Positions 15,781 through 23,970 are shown, counted from the stretch's first letter. The stretch is 57,624 nt of DNA from Candidatus Mediterraneibacter norfolkensis (GCA_019120615.1 DWUT01000060.1:1-57624); one strand, 5' to 3'. Translations and numbers: made by a program. Notes: generated by a model not told the origin, from the sequence alone.

Positions 15781-16547
15781 AGAAGATATTTATCAGTTAC
15801 AGTTCAAAAGACCAGAAGATGGTTGACAGTTTTATCGAATTTCTGCAGCTTGGCATGGGCATAAGGCGCCAGGACATTTTCTGTACAGCCTGCCCGGATA
15901 TGCTGGAAACAGGAAAAGCATTTATCGAAAAGATAAGGGAGTATATGCAGGAATGCGAAACCGTGATATTCGTTATTACGGAGCAATATTTAAAAAGTCC
16001 GTTCTGCCTTGTGGAAATGGGAGCTGCATGGGGATTGAGCAAGCAGTATTTTCCGCTTCTGACAGTGCCCTATGAAAAACTGAACAATACGCCTTTGATG
16101 GGGATACAGATGCGGAGACTGGACAACCAGGATGATCTGGGTATCCTGTATGATGAACTGCATCGGTGCGGTGTTCTTGACGAATACCATACAGCAGAAT
16201 TTAACAGAAGGGTGGCCGGATTTGTCGGGAGCGTTAAGGACAATCTGTCCGGAAATTATCTGATCGAGAAGGATGAAAATGGATACTATGAGACGACCAT
16301 AGAGAGTGTCCGCGAACTGTCTCAGAAGCAATACAGATGTTATGGTATCAAAGGACATATCGCTGATCCACCGGACAAGGAAAAAGCAAACAGCGACTGG
16401 CTTTTTTACTGGGGAAATACGTTCCCGGACCTGATGCCCGGAGACCGCGTGAGATTCAAGACTACGAAAACGAAGATCAATGTATTTCCGGATCTGGGAC
16501 GCGCCAGAAATATTTATCCGGACGACCTGAAGAAGATTGAGGGATAG
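15777..16547 (+). CDS. TIR-domain protein, probable NAD-cleaving effector
   Basis: 256 residues. Residues 1-150 are a bacterial TIR domain: 'KKIFISYSSKDQKMVDSFIE' (beta-A and alpha-A), 'ETVIFVITEQYLKSPFCLVE' with putative catalytic Glu80 in the C-x-x-E context, and 'MGAAWGLSKQYFPLLTVP'. Many bacterial TIR domains cleave NAD+ or make cyclic ADP-ribose signals in anti-phage systems. Residues ~175-256 form a separate small domain, 'RCYGIKGHIADPPD' and 'LMPGDRVRFKTTKTKINVFP', perhaps OB-like. The start overlaps the methylase-like gene by 4 bases, so the two are made together. There is no Thoeris ThsA, SIR2 or STING partner adjacent. Effector role is an inference from family and context. Confidence 0.8.
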   Translation: MKKIFISYSSKDQKMVDSFIEFLQLGMGIRRQDIFCTACPDMLETGKAFIEKIREYMQECETVIFVITEQYLKSPFCLVEMGAAWGLSKQYFPLLTVPYEKLNNTPLMGIQMRRLDNQDDLGILYDELHRCGVLDEYHTAEFNRRVAGFVGSVKDNLSGNYLIEKDENGYYETTIESVRELSQKQYRCYGIKGHIADPPDKEKANSDWLFYWGNTFPDLMPGDRVRFKTTKTKINVFPDLGRARNIYPDDLKKIEG

Positions 16548-16588
16548 AAGCGGTTGTAAAAACTGCAAGGTAAAAAGAAGGAGAATAG

Positions 16589-17263
16589 ATGAATAAGACT
16601 ACGACAGACTTCAGACAACTTAAGATCGACCGGGAGGACATGCTAGCCCTGACCCGCCGTATGACCGTGAAGCGGACTTCCATCACCCGCATCGCGGGGG
16701 CGTATATGGATCCGGACGGTTTTATCGACGGGACGTTCAACACCAGGTTCCTGAAACTGTCCGATCCGGATAAGGCGAAGAACCTTGAGATTGCGAAGAC
16801 GATCCCTTTTGCGGAGACGAACCGGAATCTGAGACGATACGTGATCCCGGAGGTTTCCCGGGGGAGGGAGAGCATGTACCAGCTTCTGATGGGGGCACGC
16901 ACCTCCGGGCTGGAGAACGACGCGCTTCTGGACATTTTTTATGAGATGCTGGCGGAGCGGTACCGCGCGGATCAGGAGTACGGAGTATTTCTGTTTCATG
17001 ACCGGTACGATATCCCTGCGAAGGCGGCGGATCATGTGCGGCTGGGAGAATCGGAGCAGATGTTTGAGTATCTGATCTGTGCGGTCTGCCCGGTTACAGG
17101 CGATTATGAACCGGGGGAACCGGAGTGCGGATTTTTGTTTCCGGCGTATGCGCAGGGCGGAGCGCTGATCAACTGTATCGATATCTATCAGGCAGATGAA
17201 AAGCGTCCGCACGGGGAACTGGAGGAACTGCTGCTTGGAAATGGCAGCACATCATTTTTCTGA
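16589..17263 (+). CDS. DUF4317-like protein, C-terminally short
   Basis: 224 residues. N-terminal 'TSITRIAGAYMDPDGFIDGT' and later 'CAVCPVTGDYEPGEPECGFL' with 'FPAYAQGGALINCIDIY' match my memory of DUF4317, a Clostridia family usually about 370-400 residues long. This protein ends in 'ELEELLLGNGSTSFF', so roughly the C-terminal 40% is missing. It has a good ribosome-binding site (AAGAAGGAGAAT) and the response-regulator gene starts 14 bases after its stop. It could be a natural short form or a truncation. Function unknown. Confidence 0.65.
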   Translation: MNKTTTDFRQLKIDREDMLALTRRMTVKRTSITRIAGAYMDPDGFIDGTFNTRFLKLSDPDKAKNLEIAKTIPFAETNRNLRRYVIPEVSRGRESMYQLLMGARTSGLENDALLDIFYEMLAERYRADQEYGVFLFHDRYDIPAKAADHVRLGESEQMFEYLICAVCPVTGDYEPGEPECGFLFPAYAQGGALINCIDIYQADEKRPHGELEELLLGNGSTSFF

Positions 17264-17276
17264 AAGGTGGATAAGT

Positions 17277-17957
17277 ATGGAATATACAATCCTGATCGCG
17301 GACGATGATGCAGAACTTGTCAGGATGCTGAAAACATTTTTCGAACTTCGGAAATACAGGGTGATCACCGCACGGAATGGTACGGAGGCGCTGAAGATGG
17401 CAGAGCAGGCTCCGGATCTCATCCTTCTGGACATCAACATGCCCGGTGCGGACGGGCTGGAGGTGTGCCGTCGGATCCGGGACAAGGTGTCCTGTCCCAT
17501 TCTTTTCCTCACTGCCCGTGTGGAGGAGCAGGACCGGGTGAACGGTCTTCTCTCCGGCGGAGATGATTATATCCTGAAACCCTTCAGCCTGAAGGAACTG
17601 GAAGCGCGGATCACGGCACATCTGAAGCGGGAGGAGCGGCAGAGGAGTCGTGTGCGGTCTGAATACCGGTTTCAGCGTGAACTTGTTATTGATTATACGG
17701 CGAAGACTGTGGAAGTAAACGGGGCGGCGCTGGATCTGACAAAGCTGGAGTACAGTATTGTGGAATTCCTGTCTATGAATCCGGGGATGGTCTTTGACAA
17801 AGAGCGGATCTACGAGAAGATCTGCGGTTATGACGGGGAAGGTGACAGCCGTGTGGTGACGGAACTGATCCGCAGGATCCGGAAGAAGATGAAGGAGCAT
17901 ACAGAGACGGAGTACATTGAGACTGTCTGGGGGATGGGATACCGGTGGATAAAATAA
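17277..17957 (+). CDS. OmpR-family response regulator
   Basis: 226 residues. Receiver domain 1-115: acidic pair in 'LIADDDAEL', phospho-acceptor Asp in 'DLILLDINMPG', Thr in 'FLTARV', Lys in 'DYILKPFS'. Winged-helix DNA-binding domain from ~130: 'LDLTKLEYSIVEFLSMNPG' to 'IETVWGMGYRW'. ATG 17277 follows TGAAAGGTGGATAAGT. It overlaps the kinase gene, forming one two-component system that probably controls the ABC transporter genes at 19316-21973. Confidence 0.9.
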   Translation: MEYTILIADDDAELVRMLKTFFELRKYRVITARNGTEALKMAEQAPDLILLDINMPGADGLEVCRRIRDKVSCPILFLTARVEEQDRVNGLLSGGDDYILKPFSLKELEARITAHLKREERQRSRVRSEYRFQRELVIDYTAKTVEVNGAALDLTKLEYSIVEFLSMNPGMVFDKERIYEKICGYDGEGDSRVVTELIRRIRKKMKEHTETEYIETVWGMGYRWIK

Positions 17958-19156
17958 GAAATCTTTCCTTGAGAAAAACGATCATTTTATATATGTGCGT
18001 CAGCCTGGTGTGCAGTTTTATCCTTGCTGCGCTGACTGCATGGGCGGCGGAGAATATACAGAACCGGATCTGGTGGAAATATACGGATCAGGACAAGTAT
18101 TTTGAAGCCCAGGAAATGGAAGACGAGGGATTCTGGGTGCAGATACCCCGGCCTGACGCTTCAGAGATGAGCAAGCAGGATTATAACATATCTGAGGCGT
18201 GTGATTTTCTTCAGACGTATTCCGTGCTGGTACTTTCTGTGGCGGGAAGCTGCGTGGCGGTCTTTCTTTTTTACAGGAACAAGTTGAGGACTCCGATCCG
18301 GGAGCTGGAAGAGGCGTCAGGGCGGATCGCAGAGAATGACCTGGACTTTCAGCTTACCTATGAGAACCGGGACGAGATGGGACAGCTCTGCCGGGAGTTT
18401 GACCGGATGCGGGAACAGCTCGAGGAGAATAACCGGAAGATGTGGCGGATGGTTGAGGATGAGCGGGAACTGCGGGCGGCCATTGCCCATGATATCCGGT
18501 CCCCGCTTTCTGTTCTGAAGGGATACCAGGAGATGCTCCTTACTTATCTTCCGGACGGGACCATTGACATCCGGCAGGCGATGGAAATGCTGGAGGAGAG
18601 CATGAAACAGATCAGCCGCATGGATGTTTTCATAGAGACCATGCGTCGGGTGAACAGTCTGGAGCAGAGAGCGCTGAAGGCGGAGGAGATCACTGCGGAA
18701 CAGCTCCAGGAGGACATCCGCGGGGAGCTGAATATCCTGGCGGAGGGGAAGAAAGCTGTTCTGAATGTGCAGGAGACGAAATCAATCTTCCGTGGGGACC
18801 GGGAGGTGATCCTTGAGGTGGCGGAAAATCTGTTCTCAAATGCGTTCCGGTATGCCAGGAAACAGATCCGGGTGCAGGTCTCTCTGACAGCTTCGGTCTT
18901 AAAAATCTCGGTGAGCGATGACGGGACCGGATTTCAGGAGAATGCGGAGAAGATTACCCGCGCGTTCCACCAGAAAAATGTGAAGGACAGCCTGACCCAT
19001 ACGGGAATGGGAATGTATATCAGCAGGCTGTACTGTGAAAAGCACGGCGGGAAACTTCTGCTGGAGAATAATGAGGCGGGAGGCGCGTCGGTGACGGCGG
19101 TGTTCCGGGAAATTGCGGATGCGAATCCCGCAGATGATTGTAAGAGAGCGAAATAA
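17945..19156 (+). CDS. Sensor histidine kinase
   Basis: 403 residues with two membrane helices (about 11-33 and 90-115) flanking a short extracellular region of roughly 55 residues, a HAMP-like linker ('LRTPIRELEEASGRIAENDL'), the phospho-acceptor box 'AIAHDIRSPLSVLKGY', N box 'AENLFSNAFRYA' and G boxes 'SDDGTGF' and 'GMGMYIS'. Start GTG 17945 lies inside the end of the response-regulator gene. The short extracellular loop recalls kinases that sense peptides or antibiotics through a transporter. Confidence 0.85.
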   Translation: MDKIRNLSLRKTIILYMCVSLVCSFILAALTAWAAENIQNRIWWKYTDQDKYFEAQEMEDEGFWVQIPRPDASEMSKQDYNISEACDFLQTYSVLVLSVAGSCVAVFLFYRNKLRTPIRELEEASGRIAENDLDFQLTYENRDEMGQLCREFDRMREQLEENNRKMWRMVEDERELRAAIAHDIRSPLSVLKGYQEMLLTYLPDGTIDIRQAMEMLEESMKQISRMDVFIETMRRVNSLEQRALKAEEITAEQLQEDIRGELNILAEGKKAVLNVQETKSIFRGDREVILEVAENLFSNAFRYARKQIRVQVSLTASVLKISVSDDGTGFQENAEKITRAFHQKNVKDSLTHTGMGMYISRLYCEKHGGKLLLENNEAGGASVTAVFREIADANPADDCKRAK

Positions 19157-19187
19157 AATACAGGACAGGATCAAAAACAGTTCTGGG

Positions 19188-19218
19188 AAACGGCAGACTT
19201 CGGGTCGGCCGTTTTTTT
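19188..19218 (+). terminator. Rho-independent terminator after the two-component genes
   Basis: AACGGC at 19189-19194 pairs with GCCGTT at 19208-19213, with an inner GAC/GTC stem around a TTCGG loop, followed by seven T. It would separate the regulator pair from the ABC genes, which then need their own promoter in 19219-19300. Confidence 0.75.
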
Positions 19219-19315
19219 ATATCTTTTTCAGCTTTTCCGGATTTTTTCAGCCATTGTCTTTTTGTTGTCATTTTCCCTCTACAATAACCTCATCAAAGAA
19301 AAGAGGTGAAAATCT

Positions 19316-20386
19316 ATGACAGCGATCATAAAAAGAGAGATCAAGAATTACCTGAAGAGACCGCTGTTCTGGATCGGAGTGGCAGTGGTGATCCTGGGAG
19401 TTTTCCAGAATGTGCGCCCCTATCTGGAAACCCGTTATGTATCTTCTGCGGAGGAACTGGAAAACGATCTTCCGGAGACAGTTCATAAGGGAGATGTTTA
19501 CGAGGGCTATATCCCGACACAAGAGGCGGAGAGAAGAACGCTCTGGGAGAAACAGGTGGAGGACACTCTGAGAACCGGAGAAGGATTCGAACTGCCGGAC
19601 TCGGAAGTGGATGCGGTCATGGCAAAGATACGGGAGATGGATGTGGATGAGGCGTGTCTGTATCTGGAAAATGAGTACCACTGGTTCGGAGCGGAATATT
19701 TCTGGGAGGATTCGGCATACCGGAAAGGGACGCCGGAGGAGATCAACGCCTATCTGGACAGAAGGCTGGAAGAGCATCCGTTTTCCTGGTATTTCGCGAG
19801 GAAGTTCGCGGATTTTGCAGGACTGTTTATGGGATTTGCCGCAACGGTCCTGCTGGCGGCGCTGTTCTTTCAGGACATGAAGAAGAATACTTATGAACTT
19901 CTCCACACGAAACCGGTCAGTGCCTGGAAATATGTGACTGGAAAAGTGGCGGGAGGGTTCCTGGTCTGCGTGATCATCCTGGGGATCCTGAACCTGGTGT
20001 TCTGGGCGGCGGCACTGATCATTACCAGGGGGAACGGGTTTGAGATCCGTCTGAGAGACTTTCTGGCGGCCACCTGTCTTTATATCCTGCCCAATATGCT
20101 GATGATCGTGTGCGTGTACGCCCTGGTTTCTATGGTCTTTAAGAATCCGCTCCCTGCGGCGCCGCTTCTGGTTCTTTACATGTTGTACTCCAACATGGGG
20201 AGCAGGAATGCGGAAGGCGTATACGGGTACTATGGAAGGCCTCTGGCGATCATGGTGCGGTTCCCGGGAATGCTTTTTGACACGGTGGTGCCGCCCATGG
20301 CGATGGTGAACCAGTGCGGCCTGATCATGGCGTCGTTCGTGATCATCCTGATCTGCGTACAGTTGTGGAGGAGGCGTAGGATATGA
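19316..20386 (+). CDS. ABC-2 type transporter permease
   Basis: 356 residues: an N-terminal membrane helix (about 16-33), an extracellular insert of ~140 residues rich in Glu, then five hydrophobic segments in the C-terminal half ending 'FVIILICVQLWRRRRI'. 'ELLHTKPVSAWKYVTGKVAG' is a typical cytoplasmic coupling loop of ABC-2 exporters. Starts at ATG 19316 after AAAGAGGTGAAAATCT. Overlaps the next permease by 4 bases; the ATPase follows. Probably exports a peptide or drug, or protects against one; substrate unknown. Confidence 0.8.
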   Translation: MTAIIKREIKNYLKRPLFWIGVAVVILGVFQNVRPYLETRYVSSAEELENDLPETVHKGDVYEGYIPTQEAERRTLWEKQVEDTLRTGEGFELPDSEVDAVMAKIREMDVDEACLYLENEYHWFGAEYFWEDSAYRKGTPEEINAYLDRRLEEHPFSWYFARKFADFAGLFMGFAATVLLAALFFQDMKKNTYELLHTKPVSAWKYVTGKVAGGFLVCVIILGILNLVFWAAALIITRGNGFEIRLRDFLAATCLYILPNMLMIVCVYALVSMVFKNPLPAAPLLVLYMLYSNMGSRNAEGVYGYYGRPLAIMVRFPGMLFDTVVPPMAMVNQCGLIMASFVIILICVQLWRRRRI

Positions 20387-21063
20387 GCATGACGGGAAAA
20401 GAAATGAAGATCTGTCTGCCGTTGTATAAAGTTCTGTATTCGCTGGCTTTTGTAGTCATCTTAAGTCTTGCCCGGGGCGTGACCTACACATATGAGGTGG
20501 GGATCGCCTGCGAGGCGCCTATGGCGCTCCTTTCGTCCGTATTCTGTGCGGATACTTATGTGCAGGAGATCACGAGCCGCAGGTCCGAAGTGTGGAGGCT
20601 GTATCCGATGAAGAGAAAGGCGATGTGCATAGCGCGGAGGATCGGGATTCAGCAGTGCTGGCTTCTGCTGCTGGGGGCAGCAGGATACGGGATGTTCTTT
20701 CTGTTCCAGGATCCCTTTCCGCTGTACTCTCCGGGAACGAGCGGAGAGAGTGAACTGCATCTGTTCCTGGTTTATCTGGCAGCGATCCTCGTGACATTGA
20801 ACTTCTGGGGAATCCTGGGAAATATGGCGGCCTGCCTGACCCGCAGCATGTGGGCGGGGATCGGAGTCTGCCTGGCTCTGTGGCTGACTGTAAATTCTAC
20901 GACAGGAGACCGGATGCTGGGACCATGGAACATGTTCTCCTATACATTCCGGAATGTTGAGAACGGCAGCGACCTGAACTGGATCAAAGGAAAGGCGCTC
21001 TGTATCTGCCTGTGTATCATCATGGCGATTGCGACGCCGAAGATAATCCGAAAGAGAGGGTGA
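20383..21063 (+). CDS. ABC transporter permease, second subunit
   Basis: 226 residues with six hydrophobic segments and few charged residues between them. A short loop 'RSEVWRLYPMKRKAMCIARR' is basic and cytoplasmic. It lacks a recognised family name but is fixed between the first permease (4-base overlap) and the ATPase (4-base gap), so it is the second membrane subunit of the same transporter. Confidence 0.75.
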   Translation: MSMTGKEMKICLPLYKVLYSLAFVVILSLARGVTYTYEVGIACEAPMALLSSVFCADTYVQEITSRRSEVWRLYPMKRKAMCIARRIGIQQCWLLLLGAAGYGMFFLFQDPFPLYSPGTSGESELHLFLVYLAAILVTLNFWGILGNMAACLTRSMWAGIGVCLALWLTVNSTTGDRMLGPWNMFSYTFRNVENGSDLNWIKGKALCICLCIIMAIATPKIIRKRG

Positions 21064-21067
21064 GGAT

Positions 21068-21973
21068 ATGAGTATCAGGATCAATGATCTGACGGTAACG
21101 TTTCAGAACAGAATGAAGAAAAATAAGGTGACTGCCATCGACCATGCAAGCCTGGAGATCCCCGGGGGAATCTATGGACTTCTGGGAGAAAACGGCGCGG
21201 GAAAGACTACACTGATGCGGGTGCTGACCACTGTGCTGGCGCCCTCCGGCGGAGGAGCACAGATCAGCGGCAGGGTCAGCCTGGAAGGAATCACGTATAA
21301 GGAAAGCAATTATGAGAAGATCCAGAGGAAGATCGGGTATCTGCCCCAGGAGATCGACCTGTATCCGGGACTGACGTTGCAGGAGTGTCTGGAATACATG
21401 GGAGACCTATCGGGCATTCCGAAGAAGGAGTGCCGGAAGCGGATACGCTATTATCTGGAGAAGACCAGCCTGACAGAGCACCGGAACAAGAAGATGCGCC
21501 AGCTCTCCGGAGGGATGAAGCGGAGGGCGGGGCTGATCCAGGCGCTGCTAAACGAACCGGAATTCCTGATCGTGGATGAGCCGACCACCGGGCTGGACCC
21601 GGAGGAGCGGATCCGCATCCGGAACCTGCTGGTGGATTTCTCTGAGGGACGAACTGTTCTCTTTTCCACCCATGTGGTAGAGGACCTGGCGGCGGTCAGC
21701 AGCAGACTTGCTGTCATGAAAAAGGGAAAATTCCTCTACTCCGGGAGCATGAGAGAACTGATCCAAAAGGCGGAAGGGCATGTGTGGACCTGCACACTGG
21801 AAGATGAGAGGGAAGTGCGGGCCCTGGAGAAAAACTGCCATGTCTCATCCAAACAGTTCTCTGCAGAAGGGATGCATGTAAGGATCATCAGCCGGAACCG
21901 TGCAGATGAGAGGTGGGAACCGGCAGAGCCGACTTTGGAGGACTCCTATATCTGGGTGTCAAATGAGGGATAA
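21068..21973 (+). CDS. ABC transporter ATP-binding protein
   Basis: 301 residues. Walker A 'GLLGENGAGKTTLMRVL', Q-loop in 'IGYLPQEIDLYPGLTLQECL', signature 'LSGGMKRRAGLIQALL', Walker B 'FLIVDEPTTGLDP' and H-loop 'FSTHVVEDLA' are all intact. The ~80-residue tail after the H-loop is typical of ABC-2 drug/bacteriocin exporters. It powers the two permeases just upstream. ATG 21068 follows GAGGGTGAGGAT. Confidence 0.9.
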   Translation: MSIRINDLTVTFQNRMKKNKVTAIDHASLEIPGGIYGLLGENGAGKTTLMRVLTTVLAPSGGGAQISGRVSLEGITYKESNYEKIQRKIGYLPQEIDLYPGLTLQECLEYMGDLSGIPKKECRKRIRYYLEKTSLTEHRNKKMRQLSGGMKRRAGLIQALLNEPEFLIVDEPTTGLDPEERIRIRNLLVDFSEGRTVLFSTHVVEDLAAVSSRLAVMKKGKFLYSGSMRELIQKAEGHVWTCTLEDEREVRALEKNCHVSSKQFSAEGMHVRIISRNRADERWEPAEPTLEDSYIWVSNEG

Positions 21974-22007
21974 AAGAAAGAGAGAAGAAAAGCAGAAGAA
22001 AAATATA

Positions 22008-22054
22008 AGAAAGGCAGACGCTGCGTGATATTTTCGGCGCAGTGCCTGCCTTTC
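22008..22054. terminator. Bidirectional terminator between convergent operons
   Basis: AGAAAGGCAG(a)CGCTGCG pairs with CGCAG(tg)CCTGCCTTTCT around a short loop, between the ABC ATPase (+) and the anti-sigma gene (-). Upstream A-rich and downstream T/C-rich flanks fit termination in both directions. Confidence 0.8.
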
Positions 22055-22056
22055 TG

Positions 22057-22836
22057 CTATTTATGACGTCCGTGCCCGTAGCCGTTTCCATGTCCGCCTT
22101 CATGATCATTGTCATTTTCATTTCCGCTTTCATGGTTACTGCTATTTTTATTTCCATTTTGATACCCATTTTCATGCCCATCTTCGATCAGATCCTGGAT
22201 CTCCCGCATGGAGAGATTCCGGATGTCATCGACGGTGACGGAAGGATCCAGCTCCTTCAGCCTCAGGTAAGCCCGGTACTTGCCGAAGGAGAGCCCCTCG
22301 GCGTGGGCTTCGTGCATTTCCTGTGCGTCACCTGAGTGGCAGTGCACATTGGAGTGCCCGGAAGTGCAGGATTCTACATTTTCAAGGATCTCGTCATGCC
22401 GGGAGGTATTTTCGCAGGCGACAGTGAGATCCATCAGGCCGTCCTGAGAGAGATAGTCTTCGATGATCTGATCCGAGAGCAGTGTCTCTATGGCGTCAGA
22501 ATAGTCCATATATTTGATGTCCAGCGAATCTGCCAGATCATTGCCATCTTCGTTCCAGCCCTCCACTGAGATGACTTTGTCAAACCGGTTGATGCCCAGT
22601 TCCAAGGAGGGATTGATATCGATGCTGATAAATGCCTCAGGGGTAAAGTACAGCCATGAGCCGCCGGCAAGGAAAAGGACGGCAAGGCAGGCTGCAGCCG
22701 CGGCAAACCCGCGAAAGGCTGAGAAGCGAGGGTGCCTTTTCCGGTAGACCTTCCGGGAGAGGTATTCCATCGTGTGATCTTTCAGCCGGTCTTCGGCATG
22801 GATCTGGTCGAATGCTTCTTTCCACTGCTTATTCAA
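22057..22836 (-). CDS. RsgI-like membrane anti-sigma factor
   Basis: 259 residues: a basic cytoplasmic N-terminal region (1-42) that would bind the sigma factor, one membrane helix (about 43-62, 'FAAAAACLAVLFLAGG'), then an extracellular domain starting 'FISIDINPSLELGINRFDKV', the signature of RsgI-type anti-sigma proteins. The last ~45 residues are rich in His, Asn and Gly ('GGHGNGYGHGRHK'), possibly metal-binding. It overlaps the upstream sigma gene by 8 bases, so the pair is coupled. It likely holds the ECF factor until an envelope signal arrives. Confidence 0.8.
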   Translation of the reverse strand: MNKQWKEAFDQIHAEDRLKDHTMEYLSRKVYRKRHPRFSAFRGFAAAAACLAVLFLAGGSWLYFTPEAFISIDINPSLELGINRFDKVISVEGWNEDGNDLADSLDIKYMDYSDAIETLLSDQIIEDYLSQDGLMDLTVACENTSRHDEILENVESCTSGHSNVHCHSGDAQEMHEAHAEGLSFGKYRAYLRLKELDPSVTVDDIRNLSMREIQDLIEDGHENGYQNGNKNSSNHESGNENDNDHEGGHGNGYGHGRHK

Positions 22837-23314
22837 TGTCCGTCACCCCCTCCAGTTCTTTTTTCAGGATTTTTCTGGCCCGGGTCAGAAGAGTGTACAC
22901 TGTGTTCACGTTCTTTTTCAGGATATGGCTGATCTCATCCGCGGAATATCCTTCATAATAGTAGAGATACACTACGTCTTTGTATTTCGTGGGAAGAGAA
23001 AGGACCGCTTCCAGGAGTTCCGTGTGCCGGAACTCCTGTGCCTGGGGCGTCTCGATCAGAGTGTCCAGAGGAACGGTCCGGCTGCGGAAAACATTTTTCA
23101 GAAGATCCTTACAGGCATTCACTGTGACTCGGATGATCCACGCCTTTTCGTGCTCTTCGCTCTCAAAGGGCTCGGAGCGAAGGACATACTTCAGAAATAC
23201 GGTCTGAAATATGTCCTCCGAGTCAGAATAGTTTTTCAGATGGACCATACAGATCCTGCGGACTGTATCCGCATATAGCCGGATGGCCCTGTTTGCTTCT
23301 TCCTCGCTCCGCAT
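22829..23314 (-). CDS. ECF RNA polymerase sigma factor
   Basis: 161 residues. Sigma region 2 spans about 10-75 ('YSDSEDIFQTVFLKYVL' is the -10 recognition helix) and region 4 about 105-155 ('YYYEGYSADEISHILKKNVN' is the helix-turn-helix). Overlaps the RsgI-like gene. The repetitive secreted protein at 23362-23883, 47 bases upstream in the same direction, is a plausible target or co-transcribed partner. Confidence 0.9.
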   Translation of the reverse strand: MRSEEEANRAIRLYADTVRRICMVHLKNYSDSEDIFQTVFLKYVLRSEPFESEEHEKAWIIRVTVNACKDLLKNVFRSRTVPLDTLIETPQAQEFRHTELLEAVLSLPTKYKDVVYLYYYEGYSADEISHILKKNVNTVYTLLTRARKILKKELEGVTDIE

Positions 23315-23361
23315 GTCTCCGCCCCTCTTCCTGTTTTGTGATGCTTAAAGATTCCCCAGTG

Positions 23362-23883
23362 CTATCTGCGGTTAGATTTTCCGTGATGTCCGGCTGCACT
23401 GTTGTGTCCAGAACCGCTCATATACCCGCCTGCGTTGTTCTGGTCGGAACCGCTTGCGCGTCCGCCTGCGTTGTTCTGGCCAGAGCCGCTTGCGCGCCCG
23501 CCTGTGCTGTTCTGGTCGGAACCGCTTACGCTCCCGCCTGGACTGTTCTGGCCGGAGCCGCTTGTGCTGTTCTGGTCGGAACCGCTTACACGCCCCCCTG
23601 TGCTGTCACGATAGTCGCAGATCCCGTCCCCGTCCTGATCTGTGAATGTATGGGAACCACCACAGATGCACGTGCTGCTGTTCCTGGTTCCGTTGTAGTT
23701 ATCACATTCATTGTAATAATTGTATAAGCAGTGGTCAAGAGTTCCGCTGAGAACACCTGTGCAGTTTCCTGTGACAGTTCCTGCATGGCCCTGCCGCCCG
23801 TTTCCTGCTGCGAAAACGGTTGTCCCGCCCAGAGCTGCCACAAAAAGTGTTGTTAAGATGATTGCCGTTGCTTTTTTCTTCAT
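23362..23883 (-). CDS. Secreted Ser/Gly/Asn-repeat protein with a calcium-loop-like motif
   Basis: 173 residues. Signal peptide: 'MKKKATAIILTTLFVAALGG' with cleavage likely after 'VFAA' (residue 26). A Cys-containing region (41-90) includes the acidic loop 'DQDGDGICDY', like EF-hand or thrombospondin-3/dockerin calcium loops. Residues 95-162 are degenerate repeats of a GSDQNSTGGRAS type. The C-terminus is basic ('GHHGKSNRR'). It would be extracellular, perhaps cell-wall associated. It precedes the ECF sigma/anti-sigma pair on the same strand. Its ribosome-binding site lies in a strong hairpin (23889-23956). Confidence 0.7.
   Translation of the reverse strand: MKKKATAIILTTLFVAALGGTTVFAAGNGRQGHAGTVTGNCTGVLSGTLDHCLYNYYNECDNYNGTRNSSTCICGGSHTFTDQDGDGICDYRDSTGGRVSGSDQNSTSGSGQNSPGGSVSGSDQNSTGGRASGSGQNNAGGRASGSDQNNAGGYMSGSGHNSAAGHHGKSNRR
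23398..23601 (-). repeat. Coding tandem repeat in the secreted protein gene
   Basis: About five degenerate units of 30-36 bases encode alternating GSDQNS / GSGQNN blocks separated by Gly-Gly-Arg-Ala/Val-Ser. Units differ by single bases, the pattern expected of repeat expansion and contraction by slippage or recombination. Confidence 0.75.
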
Positions 23884-23888
23884 GATAA

Positions 23889-23956
23889 AAATCCTCCTTC
23901 CGTTTCGTACTGTGAATTTTCCTTTTCACTATGAATACGATCCGGAAGGAGGATTT
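23889..23956 (-). promoter_or_regulatory. Long hairpin covering a ribosome-binding site; terminator or attenuator
   Basis: A perfect 14-base inverted repeat, AAATCCTCCTTCCG (23889-23902) and CGGAAGGAGGATTT (23943-23956), with an inner GTGAA/TTCAC stem. On the - strand transcript the 3' arm contains the AAGGAGG ribosome-binding site of the secreted protein gene (ATG at 23883) and is followed by a T5 run. It can therefore act as a terminator after the 23971-24303 gene and hide the ribosome-binding site in readthrough transcripts. Confidence 0.6.
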
Positions 23957-23970
23957 CATTCATCTCATTT

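Noticed and set aside
15777-16547. A Thoeris system
   Set aside because: Thoeris needs ThsA (SIR2/SLOG) beside ThsB; no such gene is in the window, and the partner here is methylase-like.
23293-23727. Repetitive Ala/Cys/Val-rich + strand open frame with repeats resembling a CRISPR or surface protein
   Set aside because: The repeats are the complementary strand of the coding repeats in the secreted protein at 23362-23883; there are no unique spacers, so no CRISPR array.
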